DNA of 64,000 nt from Linanthus parryae (taxonomy: Eukaryota; Streptophyta; Magnoliopsida; Ericales; Polemoniaceae), in the NCBI GenBank assembly GCA_023055425.1, contig JALGPY010000006.1, positions 76,382,435 to 76,446,434 of the forward strand. The letters are read 5' to 3'. Positions 24,476-35,266 of this stretch are shown here, one piece after another. The translations under genes were made by a program, and so were the position numbers. Each line of letters starts with the position of its first letter. Position 1 is the stretch's first letter. The notes under the pieces were generated by a model. The model saw nothing but the letters and a program-made list of their open reading frames with translations. It searched no databases and had not been told where the DNA came from.

Positions 24476-24723
24476 ACTTTATTTTTTTTAATCGAATTTA
24501 CGCATGGGTCCAGACCGGAAAACATAATTACATAACGATGCCATTATGGCCTCAGTAAAATACCGGTCCACAGGAGGGCAACACAGACATTTCAATCTGA
24601 AATAAATTGTAAACAGTGACGAAGAACGACGTGGCAAAACACCGTTGGAGGAAAATGGCGGCGAACCCACATGCAAGCCAATCAATGGTCCACGGTGTGC
24701 AAAACGCCTAGCTGGCAAAGTGG

Positions 24724-24753
24724 CCATATCTCCTTTTATTATAGGTAGTATGA
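24724..24753 (-). other. Helitron 5' terminus (TC end)
   Basis: Read on the minus strand, the element starts TCATACTACCTATAATAAAA, directly preceded by A at 24754. This fits insertion between A and T and resembles AT-rich plant Helitron 5' ends. The direct repeat copy near 27665 shares sequence up to this base and then differs, which supports the boundary. Confidence 0.6.
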
Positions 24754-25083
24754 TTATAGAGTGTTGATTTAATCAATTCGATAGAATCTCATTTATAAAA
24801 AAATAAAAATAAAAAATCGATAGAATCTAACAAGCTCAAAATCAATTGTGTAAATACATTCCCTCAAAAAAAAAAGGTAAATATTCACATTTCTATAACT
24901 TCTTTATGATTCTTTTTAAAGAACTTCTTTATGATTCAGCTCATGAGCCATGTTAACATTCATATTAATTTATTTTAGATTTTCAAATATGAAATCCCCA
25001 AAGTTTCTCTGAAGAAGTCATAGGAGATTTTCTTTTTTTTTTTTACTGAATCGAAAAGCAAAATTGATTTTGGCATAAGGTGA
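24754..25083. repeat. Direct repeat copy A (flank of Helitron)
   Basis: About 250 bases from 24754 match 27666-27910 with small changes and indels (shared: TGATTTAATCAATT, AATCTAACAAGCTCAAAATC, ATTAATTTATTTTAGATTTT). Before the LINE inserted, the two copies lay in tandem. Confidence 0.8.
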
Positions 25084-27656
25084 TTTTTTTTTTTTTTTTT
25101 TTTTTTGAGGAACAAACTTTCATTAACGGGCCAAACGAAGCCCAACCCTATCCTTTTCTATTACATCCTAAGCCCAATCTGGAATTTGGGTGTAGAGACT
25201 GTAAAAATTAAAGGCTAGGGACCGGTGGGCAAATAAATCTGCCACCTCATTCATTTCTCTTGGGACGTGTTGAAATTTAATCTCCTCGAAGCCAGCAGCC
25301 AGTTGCAAGCATTGAATGCAAGTCGTCTTTATCTCTTCGGAAACCTCCCCTGTGGTTCTTCCCCTCTTGAGCTTCTCTAGATAGTCAATACAGAGAACTG
25401 AGTCGGACTCCACTATGAGATGCGTGCATCTAGCGTCTCTGGCTAGTTCCAACCCTTTGCAAATTCCTCTCATTTCCATTACCATCACCGATCTATCAAA
25501 GTCAACTCTTTCAAACCGTCTGGCGATGAATTCGCCCTCCTGGTCTCTCAATACGCAGCCTGAGCCGGCGATTTTCTGTTCGGCGCTGCGCCCTATGTCG
25601 GTATTGACCTTCTTCCAACCTGCCGGCGGGGGTTCCCATTTTCGTTCCTCAATTCTTTTCTCCCTCAGATCTACTGTGTTGCTTTCAATCTCCAGCTCTC
25701 TTAAGTGGAAAGCGATGGATCTGGTGAGTTCTTGAATGTCAAATACCTTGTCGTTGAATCTCCCGTTGTTCCTCTGCTTCCATAGACACCAGATTGTAAT
25801 CGCAAATTTATGTTGAATTGCTTTTGTTTCTTCAGAGATGACTTTCTCAATCCATTCTCTCATGGTATCTCTTCGAGTCTTAATGAAGTGATCTCCTAAT
25901 ATTGCTTCCCAGATTCCACTGGTTCGGGGACATTTGACAAAGAGGTGGTCAATTGTTTCTGGCTCAGCTTGACATAACATGCACAGAGGTGGGACTTTGA
26001 CTCTCCTATTCAGCAGGTTTGATGCTACGGGTAAAGAATCAGTCACTATTCTCCACATCGTGTATATCATTCTTCTTGGTATCTTCATCTTCCACATGTT
26101 GCTGATCCAGTTGTGCTTCTGCTTGTTTGACGTTTCAGTTGCCTCCTGTACTGTAATTGCTTTATAGCCCGTGGAGGTTGTGAAAGCTCCGTTCTCTGTA
26201 AATTTCCACCTAAAAGTGTCTTCTGCTGACGTTTGGTGGATTGGTATCTGCTGAATGTCTTGTATGTCAATCTCCCATAGGTATGTTCTGAGCCTCTCCA
26301 TGTACCAGTCTCCGTTGCTTATACAGTGTGCCACTTTCATTGTTGCATAATCTGGGCTGGTTGTGTAAACTTTCGAACAATGGTCTCTTGGAACCAAGGT
26401 GTCTTTGAACAAATTCACTTGGTTTCCAGAGTTTATTTTCCACTCTATACCCCGTTTGATAACTTCTCTCCCTGCCAAAATACTTCTGAATGCAAAAGAA
26501 GTCTGTTTCTTTGGGGTCACATGTAAGAAGTCTGAATTCTTGAAATACTTATCTTTGAAGATGCGGCTTAAGAGACTGTTTGGGTGTTTCATTATTCGCC
26601 ATCCCAGTTTTGCAAGAAGAGAAAGGTTAAAAGATTGGAAATCTTTAAAACCTAATCCACCTGCCTCCTTTGTAAATTTTAGCCTGCTCCATCTGATCCA
26701 ATGTATTGTTCTTTTGTCTTTTGTATCACCCCACCAAAATTGTCTAATTAGCTTTTCAATCTCTTTGCATACTCCCACTGGAACGAGGAAACAACTCATG
26801 TCATAGTTTGGAATTTCCTCTGCGGCTGTCTTGATTAGAATCTCTTTTCCTGCCACCGATAAGGTCTTCTCCTTCCCCACTTTGAGTTTGTTGCTGATTG
26901 CTTCTATAATTTTTTGGAAAACTTCTTTCTTATTTCTGCCAAATGTTGTAGGGAGGCCCAGATAGTTTTCGTGCTTTTCCGCTGTAGGGATGCCGCTCAA
27001 AGTGCTCAGTTGGACTTTCACCTCTTCCTGCACATTGTCCGAGAAGACTAAAGCGGATTTCTGCAGATTTATCGACTGTCCAGAGGCTGTTTCGTATACC
27101 TGTAAAAATTTTAATAAAAAGTTTAGCTCTTCTATGGTTGCTTTTGTAAAAATTAGGCTATCATCCACGAATAGTAAGTGAGACACTATAGGTCCTCCCC
27201 GCGAGGCAGACGTCCCGGATAGATGCCCCTCATTAAGTGCTGCCGTTAAGCCCCTTGAGAGGGTTTCGCTGACTAACAAGAACAGGTAGGGTGATAATGG
27301 GCACCCTTGACGCAGGCCCCTTGCAGGTACTACTTTGCCTTTAACCTGTCCGTTAATTTGAAAACTGTAAGATGCTGTTGTAATACAGTTCATGACAATG
27401 TTAATCCAGCGAAAACCAAACCCCATTCTCTCCATAACGGCTCGTAGGAAATCCCATTCCACACGGTCGTAAGCTTTACTCATGTCTAGTTTGATAGCTA
27501 GATTTCCATGTTTCCCCTTCTTCGTCTTCATTGAGTGTAGTAACTCATGGGCTGCTAAAATGTTATCGGTAATCAGACGACCTTGTACAAAGGCGCTCTA
27601 ATTTTCTGATATAAGACTATCCATCACTATTTTGAGTCTGTTGGCGAGAGTTTTTG
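25084..27656 (-). mobile_element. LINE (L1-type), 5'-truncated
   Basis: A non-LTR retrotransposon read on the minus strand. A 23-base poly(A) tail appears as T at 25084-25106, and an 8 bp target-site duplication TAAGGTGA lies at 25076-25083 and 27657-27664. The copy starts inside the reverse transcriptase domain (KTLANRLKIVMDS), so the endonuclease, ORF1 and 5' UTR are missing, as is usual for truncated LINE insertions. Confidence 0.9.
25168..27656 (-). pseudogene. LINE reverse transcriptase and RNase H fragment
   Basis: The frame is open from 27531 to 25168 (787 residues) and continues upstream to the truncation through one TAG stop near 27600, where the family has Gln in SENQSAFVQGR. Domains in order are the RT palm ([25 protein letters not shown]; the active-site motif reads FVDDS instead of the usual FADDS), the zf-RVT region ([19 protein letters not shown]), and a C-terminal RNase H with [24 protein letters not shown] and [11 protein letters not shown] long clean frame with a single stop indicates a fairly recent, dead-on-arrival insertion. 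Confidence 0.9.
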
Positions 27657-27664
27657 TAAGGTGA

Positions 27665-27965
27665 AATTATAGAGTATTGATTTAATCAATTTGACAGAAT
27701 CTAACTAATTTCAAAAAAAAAAAGTTTGATAGAATCTAACAAGCTCAAAATCAATTGTTTAAATACATTCCCTCAAAAAATAAAAAATAAAACTAAGTAA
27801 ATATACACATTTCTATAAATTCTTTGAGATTCTGCTCATGAGTCATGTTAAAGCACATTCATATTAATTTATTTTAGATTTTCAAATATGAAATCCCCAA
27901 ATTTCTGAATTTCTGAATATTCACTTAGATTAGTTTTATCAAATATATTTTAACCTTACAAACTT
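27665..27965. repeat. Direct repeat copy B and short spacer
   Basis: From 27666 to about 27910 this is the second copy of 24754 onward. The rest, up to the TIR element, is AT-rich with nothing recognisable. Confidence 0.75.
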
Positions 27966-28045
27966 GGGTAAAAGACAAAATCCACCCTCGTTGTTTGAAA
28001 TATATACAAAAACACCGCTCGTGTTCGGGGATATACAAAAATCAC
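27966..28045 (+). repeat. Left terminal inverted repeat
   Basis: Matches the complement of 34512-34590 at roughly nine of ten positions, including ACCCTCGTTGTTT and ATATATACAAAAACACC. Confidence 0.9.
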
Positions 28046-28282
28046 CCCTGACAGTGGATGGACATTAGAAAAATACCACCCTTCTGTTAGTGTCAGCTAG
28101 TAAATGGTACAATCTAACTTCTTATAACCACTTTGCCCCTATTTGTGTTTTTGTGTTTACTTTGCTCATGTTCTTGTGCTCTTGGCGTTCTTGAACACCA
28201 CCACCACCAAAGTGATGGATATTCCAACTTCCAACAAACCCGCTGCTTCTCTATTTGGTACTTCCTTTCCTCTATTATTATG
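28046..28282. other. TIR-element interior, left part
   Basis: It holds a short plus-strand frame beginning MDIPTSNKPAASLFG at 28213, cut by the Copia insertion. It may be another captured exon, but I do not recognise it. Confidence 0.3.
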
Positions 28283-28476
28283 TATTGGAAATATTGTGTT
28301 TAGGACTTACCTGTTATCAAGTTCACAGTTGAGGGGTCATATTGTAAATAAACAAGTCTTTGACTTGTTGACTGCATAAGTCTTCTTCTTCTTCTTCTTC
28401 TGTAATTTGGAACATTGATGAATGAATTAGATCTTTGATTTTTCCCTCCAAATTGGTAGCTCTCTTGTTTCTGATA
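28283..28476 (+). repeat. 5' LTR of the TA...TA Copia element
   Basis: Starts TATTGGAAATATTGTG, contains a CTT microsatellite, and ends TTTCTGATA directly before the PBS. Confidence 0.92.
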
Positions 28477-28489
28477 TGGTATCAGAGCC
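28477..28489 (+). other. Primer binding site, Met-tRNA type
   Basis: TGGTATCAGAGCC, the common plant Copia primer site complementary to the 3' end of initiator Met-tRNA, immediately follows the LTR. Confidence 0.92.
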
Positions 28490-28744
28490 ATCCATGGCTC
28501 GTCGCCGATCTTAGCTCCTCCGCCGTCGTCTCCGGCTGGTCTCTCTGTTTCTTCCGGCGTTCAATCTCGGTTCACTCTTTGGTATTTTCCTCTGATTTTT
28601 TCTTCGTTTTCTCTATTTCGAATTCGTTGCTTCGATTCCTTTGGCCGTATCTCTGTTTGCTGTCTGAATTGTGTTCTTCGGAGCTTTGTCTGCTCTTTAA
28701 TGGATTCTCTGCATTTACTTCTTCTCGATTCTGCTTTCTGAGTT

Positions 28745-28882
28745 GGATTCGAGTTAGTTGACCGAGTTTTCCGAGTTAGGTCTTATTTGTGCCGAGTTTT
28801 GCCGAGTTCACGCTTTCTGTACCGTTTCTGCACTGAGTTACCGAGTACTACGCCGAGTCACTGTATTTTGGACCGAGTTTTG
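28745..28882 (+). repeat. CCGAGT motif array in the Copia leader
   Basis: Seven copies of CCGAGT, most followed by T, occur in about 135 bases just before the gag start at 28891. Confidence 0.75.
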
Positions 28883-28890
28883 TGTTCATC

Positions 28891-31800
28891 ATGGCTGATT
28901 CACCTCTACATTCCACATCTTCTTCCTCCATTGATGTTTTCTCCCCTTATTATCTCAGTAATGGTGATAATCCAGGCACTGTTCTCGTCACCCAGCTTCT
29001 TGTTGGAGACAATTATAATACTTGGAGCAGATCTGTTCTAGTGGCTTTGAAAGCTAAGAACAAAATAGGTTTTGTTAATGGATTCTTACCTATGCCTAAT
29101 GACATTGATCCTCTCTTTGATTTATGGATTCGGTGTGACAACATGGACATGTCCTGGCTCCTCATTGCTGTTTCGAAAGATATAGCTGCTAGCATTGTCT
29201 ACAAACAGTTTTCTCTTGACATTTGGTGTGATCTCAAGGATAGATTCTCACAAAGAAATATTCCACGGATTTATCAGCTCAAGAAGGCCATCTCTACTCA
29301 AAGGAAAAATGATCACTCAGTCACTGCTTATTTTACAAAACTCAAAGCTCTGTGGGATGAGTTATCTAACTACAAGTCTATCCCAGTCTGTTCTTGTGGT
29401 ATTATGAAGACATGTACTTGTGACATTCTCAAAACTTTGGACCAAACTTATGAAGAGGATTGTGTTATCCAGTTTCTCATGGGTCTAAATGACAACTTCA
29501 CTGCTGCTAGAGATCAGATCCTTCTTCAGGATCCACTCCCTTCTTTGTCAAAGGTTTTTGCTAAGATCACTCACTAAGATAGGCAATCTCAGATCACTTA
29601 TGATGTCTCTCCTATGGCAATGTGTACACCACCTTCCTTTACTAAAGAAACTGTTTCATCACCTCTGGCTTGTTACAGTAACTATGGTAAACCCTCCACA
29701 ACTCCTGCATACAAGAGAAATAGGCCTATGTGTACTTACTGTGGGTGGCCTGGACATGTCAAAGATAAATGCTACAAACGACATGGCTTTCCACCTGGTT
29801 TTAAACCAAAATCAAATCCCCCTTCTCATGTTGGACATGCTGCTAATACTGTCTCCTCAGAAGCTCACAACACTCCATCTCATTAACAAGACAGTGCTGC
29901 ATTCCCCTTCACACCCACTCAATGTGCCCAGTTGATGGATTTATTCTCTTCAAGAATGGCAAATATGGGAAATGTTTCTGGAAATGTCTCACCTGCACCA
30001 ACCTCAAACACTACTCCTTTCCTCGATTCCCCTCTTGGGCCTCCTTCTTTTTCAGGTGCTACTTCTTTCATTTCTTTTACTTCTCTAGCTCATACTATTC
30101 CACATACTTCATGGATACTTGACAGTGGAGCCACTGATCATATGTTCTCCTCCTTGACTTTCTTTACAACATACACACCTGTCACAAATGTCTTTGTTCA
30201 CTTACCTAATGGTGCTGCTATACCAGTTAATCACATTGGTTCTATTCAGTTGAATGATAACCTCACTCTTCATGATGTTCTCCACATACCATCTTTTCAA
30301 TTCAACCTCATTTCCATTTCAAAATTGATTAGTTCTTTGTCCTGTATCTTTCTATGTCATAATGACTCTTGTTTTATACAGTACCCTACTAATGGACACA
30401 TTCTTGCCAAAGGCATCAAGAATGGTGGTCTATACTTACTCCATGCTTCCTCTCTGTCTCATTCAACTGCATCCTACTCTCTCCCATCTGTTTCTGTTGA
30501 TGCTGCAGCTTCCATGTCTTCTCTCAATTTGTGGCATCACAGATTAGGACATCTATCTAACAAGAAGCTTCAACACTTAGTTTCTGAGCTTAATGTTTCC
30601 TCTTGTTAAATTGATAAACTCTCTTGTTGTGATACTTGCCATTATTCTAAGCAAAGAAAACTTTCTTTTCATTCTTCTTCACTTAAGACCACAAAGCCAT
30701 TTGAGTTACTTCATTGTGACACCTGGGGTCCTTACAAAGTTGAATCTCATGGTGGTTTTAGATTTTTTCTTACTATTGTTGATGATTTTACTAGAACCAC
30801 CTGGGTTTATTTGATGAAGCACAAGTCAGATGCTTTAACCATCTTGCCCACTTTCTGCAACTTTGTTAAAACTCAATTTCATAGTTCTATTCATGCTATT
30901 AGAACAGATAATGCCCCAGATCTCTCTCTCACTCAATTCTTTCAATCTCAGGGCATTATCCATCAACACTCTTGTGTTGAGACACCACAACAAAATTCCA
31001 TTGTTGAGAGAAAACACCAACACCTTCTCAACATTGCTAGAGCCTTAAGATTTCAATCTAACATACCACTTTCTTTGTGGGGTGAGTGCATTCTCACAGC
31101 AGCCTACATCATCAATAGAATTCCTAACAAGGCTCTTTCACACAAAACACCTTATGAGATTCTATACATTCCTCTCCTATATATACACACATGAGAGTAT
31201 TTGGTTGTCTTTGCTTTGCTTCCTCACTCACTCAAGGCAGAACCAAATTTGATGCTAAAGCTATTAAATGTATCTTTGTTGGCTATCCATATGGATATAA
31301 GGGGTATAAACTGTATTCTCTTGAGACACACACATTCCTTATATCCAAAAATGTTGTGTTTTACGAACAAAACTTTCCTTTTCTGTCCTCATCTCTACCC
31401 TCATCCACCATGCCTATCCCTCATTCTGTTCCAGATTTCTTTCATCCACCATCACCACCACCACCTTCATCACCACCACCACCACCACCATCACCACCAT
31501 CTCCACCACCACCACTGCCATCTCACCTCCACCACTATCACTACCATCACCACCATGACCACCACCACCAGCACCACCTCCCAGACATTCCAAAAGAACC
31601 CATAAACTTCCCTCACACTTTAAAGACTTTGTTCTCACAAACAAAGTCAATACTGCTGTCACCCCTTATGATATTGGAGCTTATTGCCATTCTCCCTTTT
31701 TGGCTACTGTCAACACTCCCACTGAGCCCAAATCTTACAATGAGGCTCTTAATAACCCCCACTGGGTACAAGCCATGAATACAGAGCTAGCAGCCCTAGA

Positions 31801-33271
31801 GGCTAATCAAACATGGGAATATGTCCCTTTACCACCTGGTAAAGCTACTGTTGGTTGCAGATGGATTTTCAAAATCAAACATCACTCTGATGGCACTACA
31901 GAAAGATACAAAGCCAGGCTTGCAGCCAAAGGCTACACCCAAACAGAAGGTTTGGATTTCTCTGACACCTTCTCTCCAGTAGCTAAGCTCCCTACTGTCA
32001 AGTGTGTTCTAGCTGTAGCTGCCATTAAGCACTGGCATATAATGCAGCTAGATATTACAAATGCTTTTCTTCATGGTGATTTAGAAGAAGGTGTCTTCAT
32101 GGATATTCCTCAGGGTGCTTCTGTGCCTACTTCACCTCATGCTCTTGTTTGCAAGCTCAAGAAGTCTCTATATGGCCTTAAACAGGCTTCAAGTCAGTGG
32201 TTCTCCAAGTTTTATACCACCTTACTTTCTCTGGGTTTCACCTAATCCAAGGCTGATTACACTTTATTCACTATCACTCAAGGTTCACACTTTGCTGCTC
32301 TATTGGTTTATGTGGATGACATTATACTCACAGGAGATCATCTACCTACTCTTGCTCACATCAAGGCCTCTCTCCAAGCACACTTTCAGCTAAAATATTT
32401 TGGTGATTTACATTTCTTTCTGGGCTTTGAAGTGTCAAGATCAGGGGAGGGCATTCACTTATGTCAAAGAAAATTTGCTCTTGACATTCTCAAAGATACA
32501 TGATTCATGGGAGCTAAACCTTCTTCTACTCCCATGGAAGTGAACATCAAACTTAGAGAAGAAGATGGTGAATCATTAACAGCTGATGATGCATCAACCT
32601 ACAGAAGGTTGATGGGTAGACTCCTTTATCTGTGTCATACAAGGCCTGACATATGTTACTCTGTTCATAAGCTTAGCCAGTATGTAGCCTCTCCAAGAAA
32701 GCCTCATTTGGATGCTGATTATAAGATTTTGAGATATATAAAGGGCACTCCTGGACAGGGTCTTCTCTTCCCAGTTCACTCTGTTGTTGAGCTGAAGGCA
32801 TTTTCTGACAGTGACTGGGCTGGATGTCAAGATACAAGAAGGTCAACTACAGGTTATATGGTGTTCTTGGGTGATTCTCTGATATCATGGAAGTCAAAGA
32901 AACAGGACATAGTGTCCAGAAGTTCTGCAGAAGCAGAATACAGAGGCCTAGCTACTACAAGTTGTGAGTTGAAATGGTTAAATTTTATTTTAAATGATCT
33001 TCAAGTGATGCCTCTTTCTGCTCCAGTTATTTACTGTGATTCTCAATCTGCTATACACATTGCTAATAATCCAGTGTTTCATGAGCGTACTAAACATATA
33101 GAGCTGGATTGTCACCTCATTAGGGATCAGTTGCAGAATAAAGAACTTAAATTACTGCATGTTTCCTCCAAACAACAACTTGCTGATCTTCTGACAAAGC
33201 CACTTGGTGTAGCACAGTTTCAGTTCTTACTTAGTAAGTTGGGTTTACATGATTTGTACTCTCCAAATTAA
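28891..33271 (+). pseudogene. Copia gag-pol polyprotein, broken
   Basis: Reading from MADSPLHST at 28891: a UBN2-like gag (NYNTWSRSV...LKDRFSQRN), a CCHC zinc knuckle (CTYCGWPGHVKDKC, near 29730), protease DSGATDHM (near 30121), GAG-pre-integrase LWHHRLGHLS, integrase acidic residues in DTWGP, RTDNAP and NSIVERK, RT (LDITNAFLHGDL; YVDD near 32305) and RNase H (FSDSDWAGC...SSAEAEYRGLA) ending at 33271. In-frame stops lie near 29575, 29884, 30607, 32243 and 32501, with a frameshift near 31190. A low-complexity CCA/CAC tract at 31438-31580 separates integrase and RT. The polyprotein cannot be made whole from this copy. Confidence 0.93.
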
Positions 33272-33278
33272 GGGGGCG

Positions 33279-33465
33279 TATTGGAAATATTGTGTTTAGG
33301 ACTTAAATTTTATCAAGTTCACAGTTGTGGGGTCATATTGTAAATAAACAAGTCTTTGACTTGTTGACTGTATAATCTTCTTCTTCTTCTTTAATTTGGA
33401 ACATTTATGAATGAATTAGATCTTTGATTTTCCCCTCCAAATTGGTAGCTCTCTGGTTTCTGATA
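33279..33465 (+). repeat. 3' LTR of the TA...TA Copia element
   Basis: Second copy of 28283-28476, shorter by one CTT-type indel and a single-base deletion. It is followed by the duplicated TTATG. Confidence 0.92.
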
Positions 33466-33470
33466 TTATG

Positions 33471-33893
33471 AATGAAATTAAGAGACAACTTGTGGGGACA
33501 ACAAATGTACTCATTCAATCTCATCACCTCAACAACAACAACAAATTTTGGCTTGTATGTGCTCATTCCAGAACCTGTTGTTGTTGTAACTAGGAAAACC
33601 CCCAATTCGAACCACCAACACCACCAACCTCCATCTCATCGCCTTTTCCAACTCCATCTCCAACCACCAACACCGACACCCAATCGATTGCAGAACCTTG
33701 AAAAACATTGCAACCCAGTTCTGTATTTATTCCCTGTCTATCTCTCTCCCTCTTTTCTCTTTCTCTCTCACTCAGCAGCAACGAGACAAATTCCGACACC
33801 CAATCAAAGAGAAGAAGGGAAAGAGCCGAACTTTCCCACAAAATAACCACAAACCCACCAGCTTCTGGGTTTGATTCAGGCGGAGTAAGGTGA
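33471..33893. other. TIR-element interior, right part
   Basis: CA- and CT-rich sequence that continues the interior interrupted at 28282. No domain recognised on either strand. Confidence 0.4.
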
Positions 33894-34373
33894 TTACCGC
33901 CAGTGAAGCAACCCATCATTAAGAAAGATCCCTCGATTTCGTAGAGATAGAGAGGGGAGGGGATGAAGACCCGATCTAGAAGTAAAATGCCCCCTCTGAC
34001 TCTGTGAAATTAATTCGCCGTCGTTCGGTTCCTGAGGTCGCCAGTGAAACTGGTGGCGGCAGCGGTTGATCTGTTGGAAGTGAGACCTGGAATGGACTTT
34101 TTGGTGGAGAAGAAGTAAGACACGACAACAAGAGGGACGACGGGGGCAGTTCTGGTGGAAGTGCCTTCGGATCTGTGGGGGATATGAGAGAGGGACCAGA
34201 TGAGGAGGATATTTGTGAGAGAGGGACCAGAGGAGGAGGGGGACTTCTTCGGCTGTGCTGTCAAAGCAAGTGTTGTGTTGATGATGGGGTTTATGGTGGA
34301 ATGGAGAGAGTAAGGAGAGAAGCTTCCGGTGGGCGTCGGAGTTAGGCAATCGGAGCTTGACTTCGATCTCCAT
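33894..34373 (-). pseudogene. Captured 5' fragment of TTM3-like triphosphatase gene
   Basis: The minus-strand frame opens MEIEVKLRLP, continues with LLSLLSPFHH and keeps NT-x-FD. This is the start of plant triphosphate tunnel metalloenzyme 3, a CYTH-domain enzyme, including the ExExK metal-binding signature (EIEVK). Similarity stops after about 45 residues; the rest of the tunnel domain is absent and the remaining frame (to 33894) is unrelated, with a second overlapping frame at 34402-34010. The piece lies between the TIRs, so it is read as a host exon captured by the transposon. It cannot make an active enzyme. Confidence 0.75.
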
Positions 34374-34511
34374 AGCTTGTGGTTTATGTCGGAGTCAGGC
34401 AATCAGGTAGTCAGTTCAATAGCAGTGTTTGGCGGCTGTTGAAGACAAGAAGAAAGTACTTATATTAGTGTGTTCTGTTAGCTGCTGTTAGTCACCGTGA
34501 TCCGTCATGGT

Positions 34512-34590
34512 CATTTTTGTATATCCTCGAACTCGAGGGGTGTTTTTGTATATATTCTAAACAACGAGGGTAGATTTTGTCATTTACCCT
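34512..34590 (-). repeat. Right terminal inverted repeat
   Basis: Inverted partner of 27966-28045. On the complementary strand it starts GGGTAAATGACAAAATC. Confidence 0.9.
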
Positions 34591-35266
34591 AAAAATTATG
34601 TTTTACTCAATTAAATTGATAAGAGTCACATATTTTAATTAGTCTTAATTGAATTAATATATACTATGCTAAACATGTACTAAGATTCATTCACCGAGTT
34701 ATTTACCAGGTCACTTTGCTGTAGAGTAAAAATTGCTCTAATTATTAAAAAATTGCATTGTTTTGTAATCCAAATCATCCGTTCAAAGTGACCAATATAA
34801 GAGTCAAAAAAGTTAAATGGATAGAAAGAGGGAAAACTCAGTGGTACTCCTATTTATGTTCTTCTAAATGTAAAAAATTTGAAACTCAAAGTCCAATTTA
34901 GCAACACATTATATTGAGCAATTCAGAGGTGCTCACAGAGAAAATCACACATGGTGTTCTTCACTCTCATGTTTTAGAGAAATTTTTGTTTGCTCTAAGA
35001 GAAAACGATGTGGATTTGCTCTAACCATACAGCGATTGACACGTCAGGAGGAAAGAGAATGAGTGGCAGACAAAAGAAAGTGGATTCTTACATGTCTCTG
35101 ACGTGTCTTGTGATGTATTGCTTAGAACACCATGTCATATTTGTTCTTGGAGCAAGCAATAATTACTCCACGTTTTAATATGTATAATAATGAAAGTGGG
35201 GGCGAGAGAGGGAGAGAAAATATCTAAACAAAGTTTTGATTTGCTGAGTTGTGGTGAACCCTAATA

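Larger units (their letters stand above)
1..24753 (-). mobile_element. Giant Helitron, 3' end not found
   Basis: The segment is read as one rolling-circle transposon on the minus strand. It encodes a full RepHel (HUH Rep plus Pif1-type helicase) and an RPA1-like protein, the usual partners in plant Helitrons. On the minus strand a TC dinucleotide at 24753-24752 is directly preceded by A at 24754, as expected for Helitron insertion between A and T. Sequence similarity to the downstream direct repeat copy at 27665 also stops at this point. All seven recognisable genes share the minus orientation, with RepHel nearest the 5' end. The 3' CTRR end with its hairpin was not found, so the left boundary is unknown. 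It is an inference that the left-hand genes (1228-5613) belong to the same element, supported by shared strand and by paralogy of the RPA1-like and RNase H-like genes across the segment. Confidence 0.7.
28283..33465 (+). mobile_element. Ty1/Copia element with TA...TA LTRs, decayed
   Basis: LTRs at 28283-28476 (194 bp) and 33279-33465 (187 bp) are about 95% alike and bounded by the 5 bp duplication TTATG (28278-28282 and 33466-33470). The duplication fixes the LTR ends as TATTGG...CTGATA, so the usual TG...CA is replaced by TA...TA. The PBS at 28477 matches initiator Met-tRNA and a PPT (AAGGGGGCG) precedes the 3' LTR. The order protease, integrase, RT, RNase H is the Copia order. Confidence 0.95.
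27966..34590. mobile_element. TIR DNA transposon, Mutator-like (Pack-MULE type)
   Basis: The ends are inverted copies of each other over about 75-80 bases: GGGTAAAAGACAAAATC at 27966 faces the complement at 34590, where the other strand reads GGGTAAATGACAAAATC. There is no transposase. The interior, once the Copia insertion is removed, is about 1.4 kb and holds a captured fragment of a host gene, the hallmark of Pack-MULEs. No 9 bp target-site duplication could be matched (left flank TACAAACTT, right flank AAAAATTAT), so the superfamily call is tentative. Confidence 0.7.

Noticed and set aside
24751..24762. Helitron 5' end placed at 24760 (TCTATAATC)
   Set aside because: The base before it on the minus strand is C, not A, and these bases are shared with the repeat copy near 27670, so they belong to the flank.
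31201..31662. Long His-rich and Pro-rich frames on both strands
   Set aside because: They come from a CCA/CAC low-complexity tract in the Copia spacer between integrase and RT; no domain and no separate gene signals.
27957..34599. 9 bp target-site duplication expected for a Mutator-like element
   Set aside because: TACAAACTT and AAAAATTAT do not match, so no duplication is claimed.
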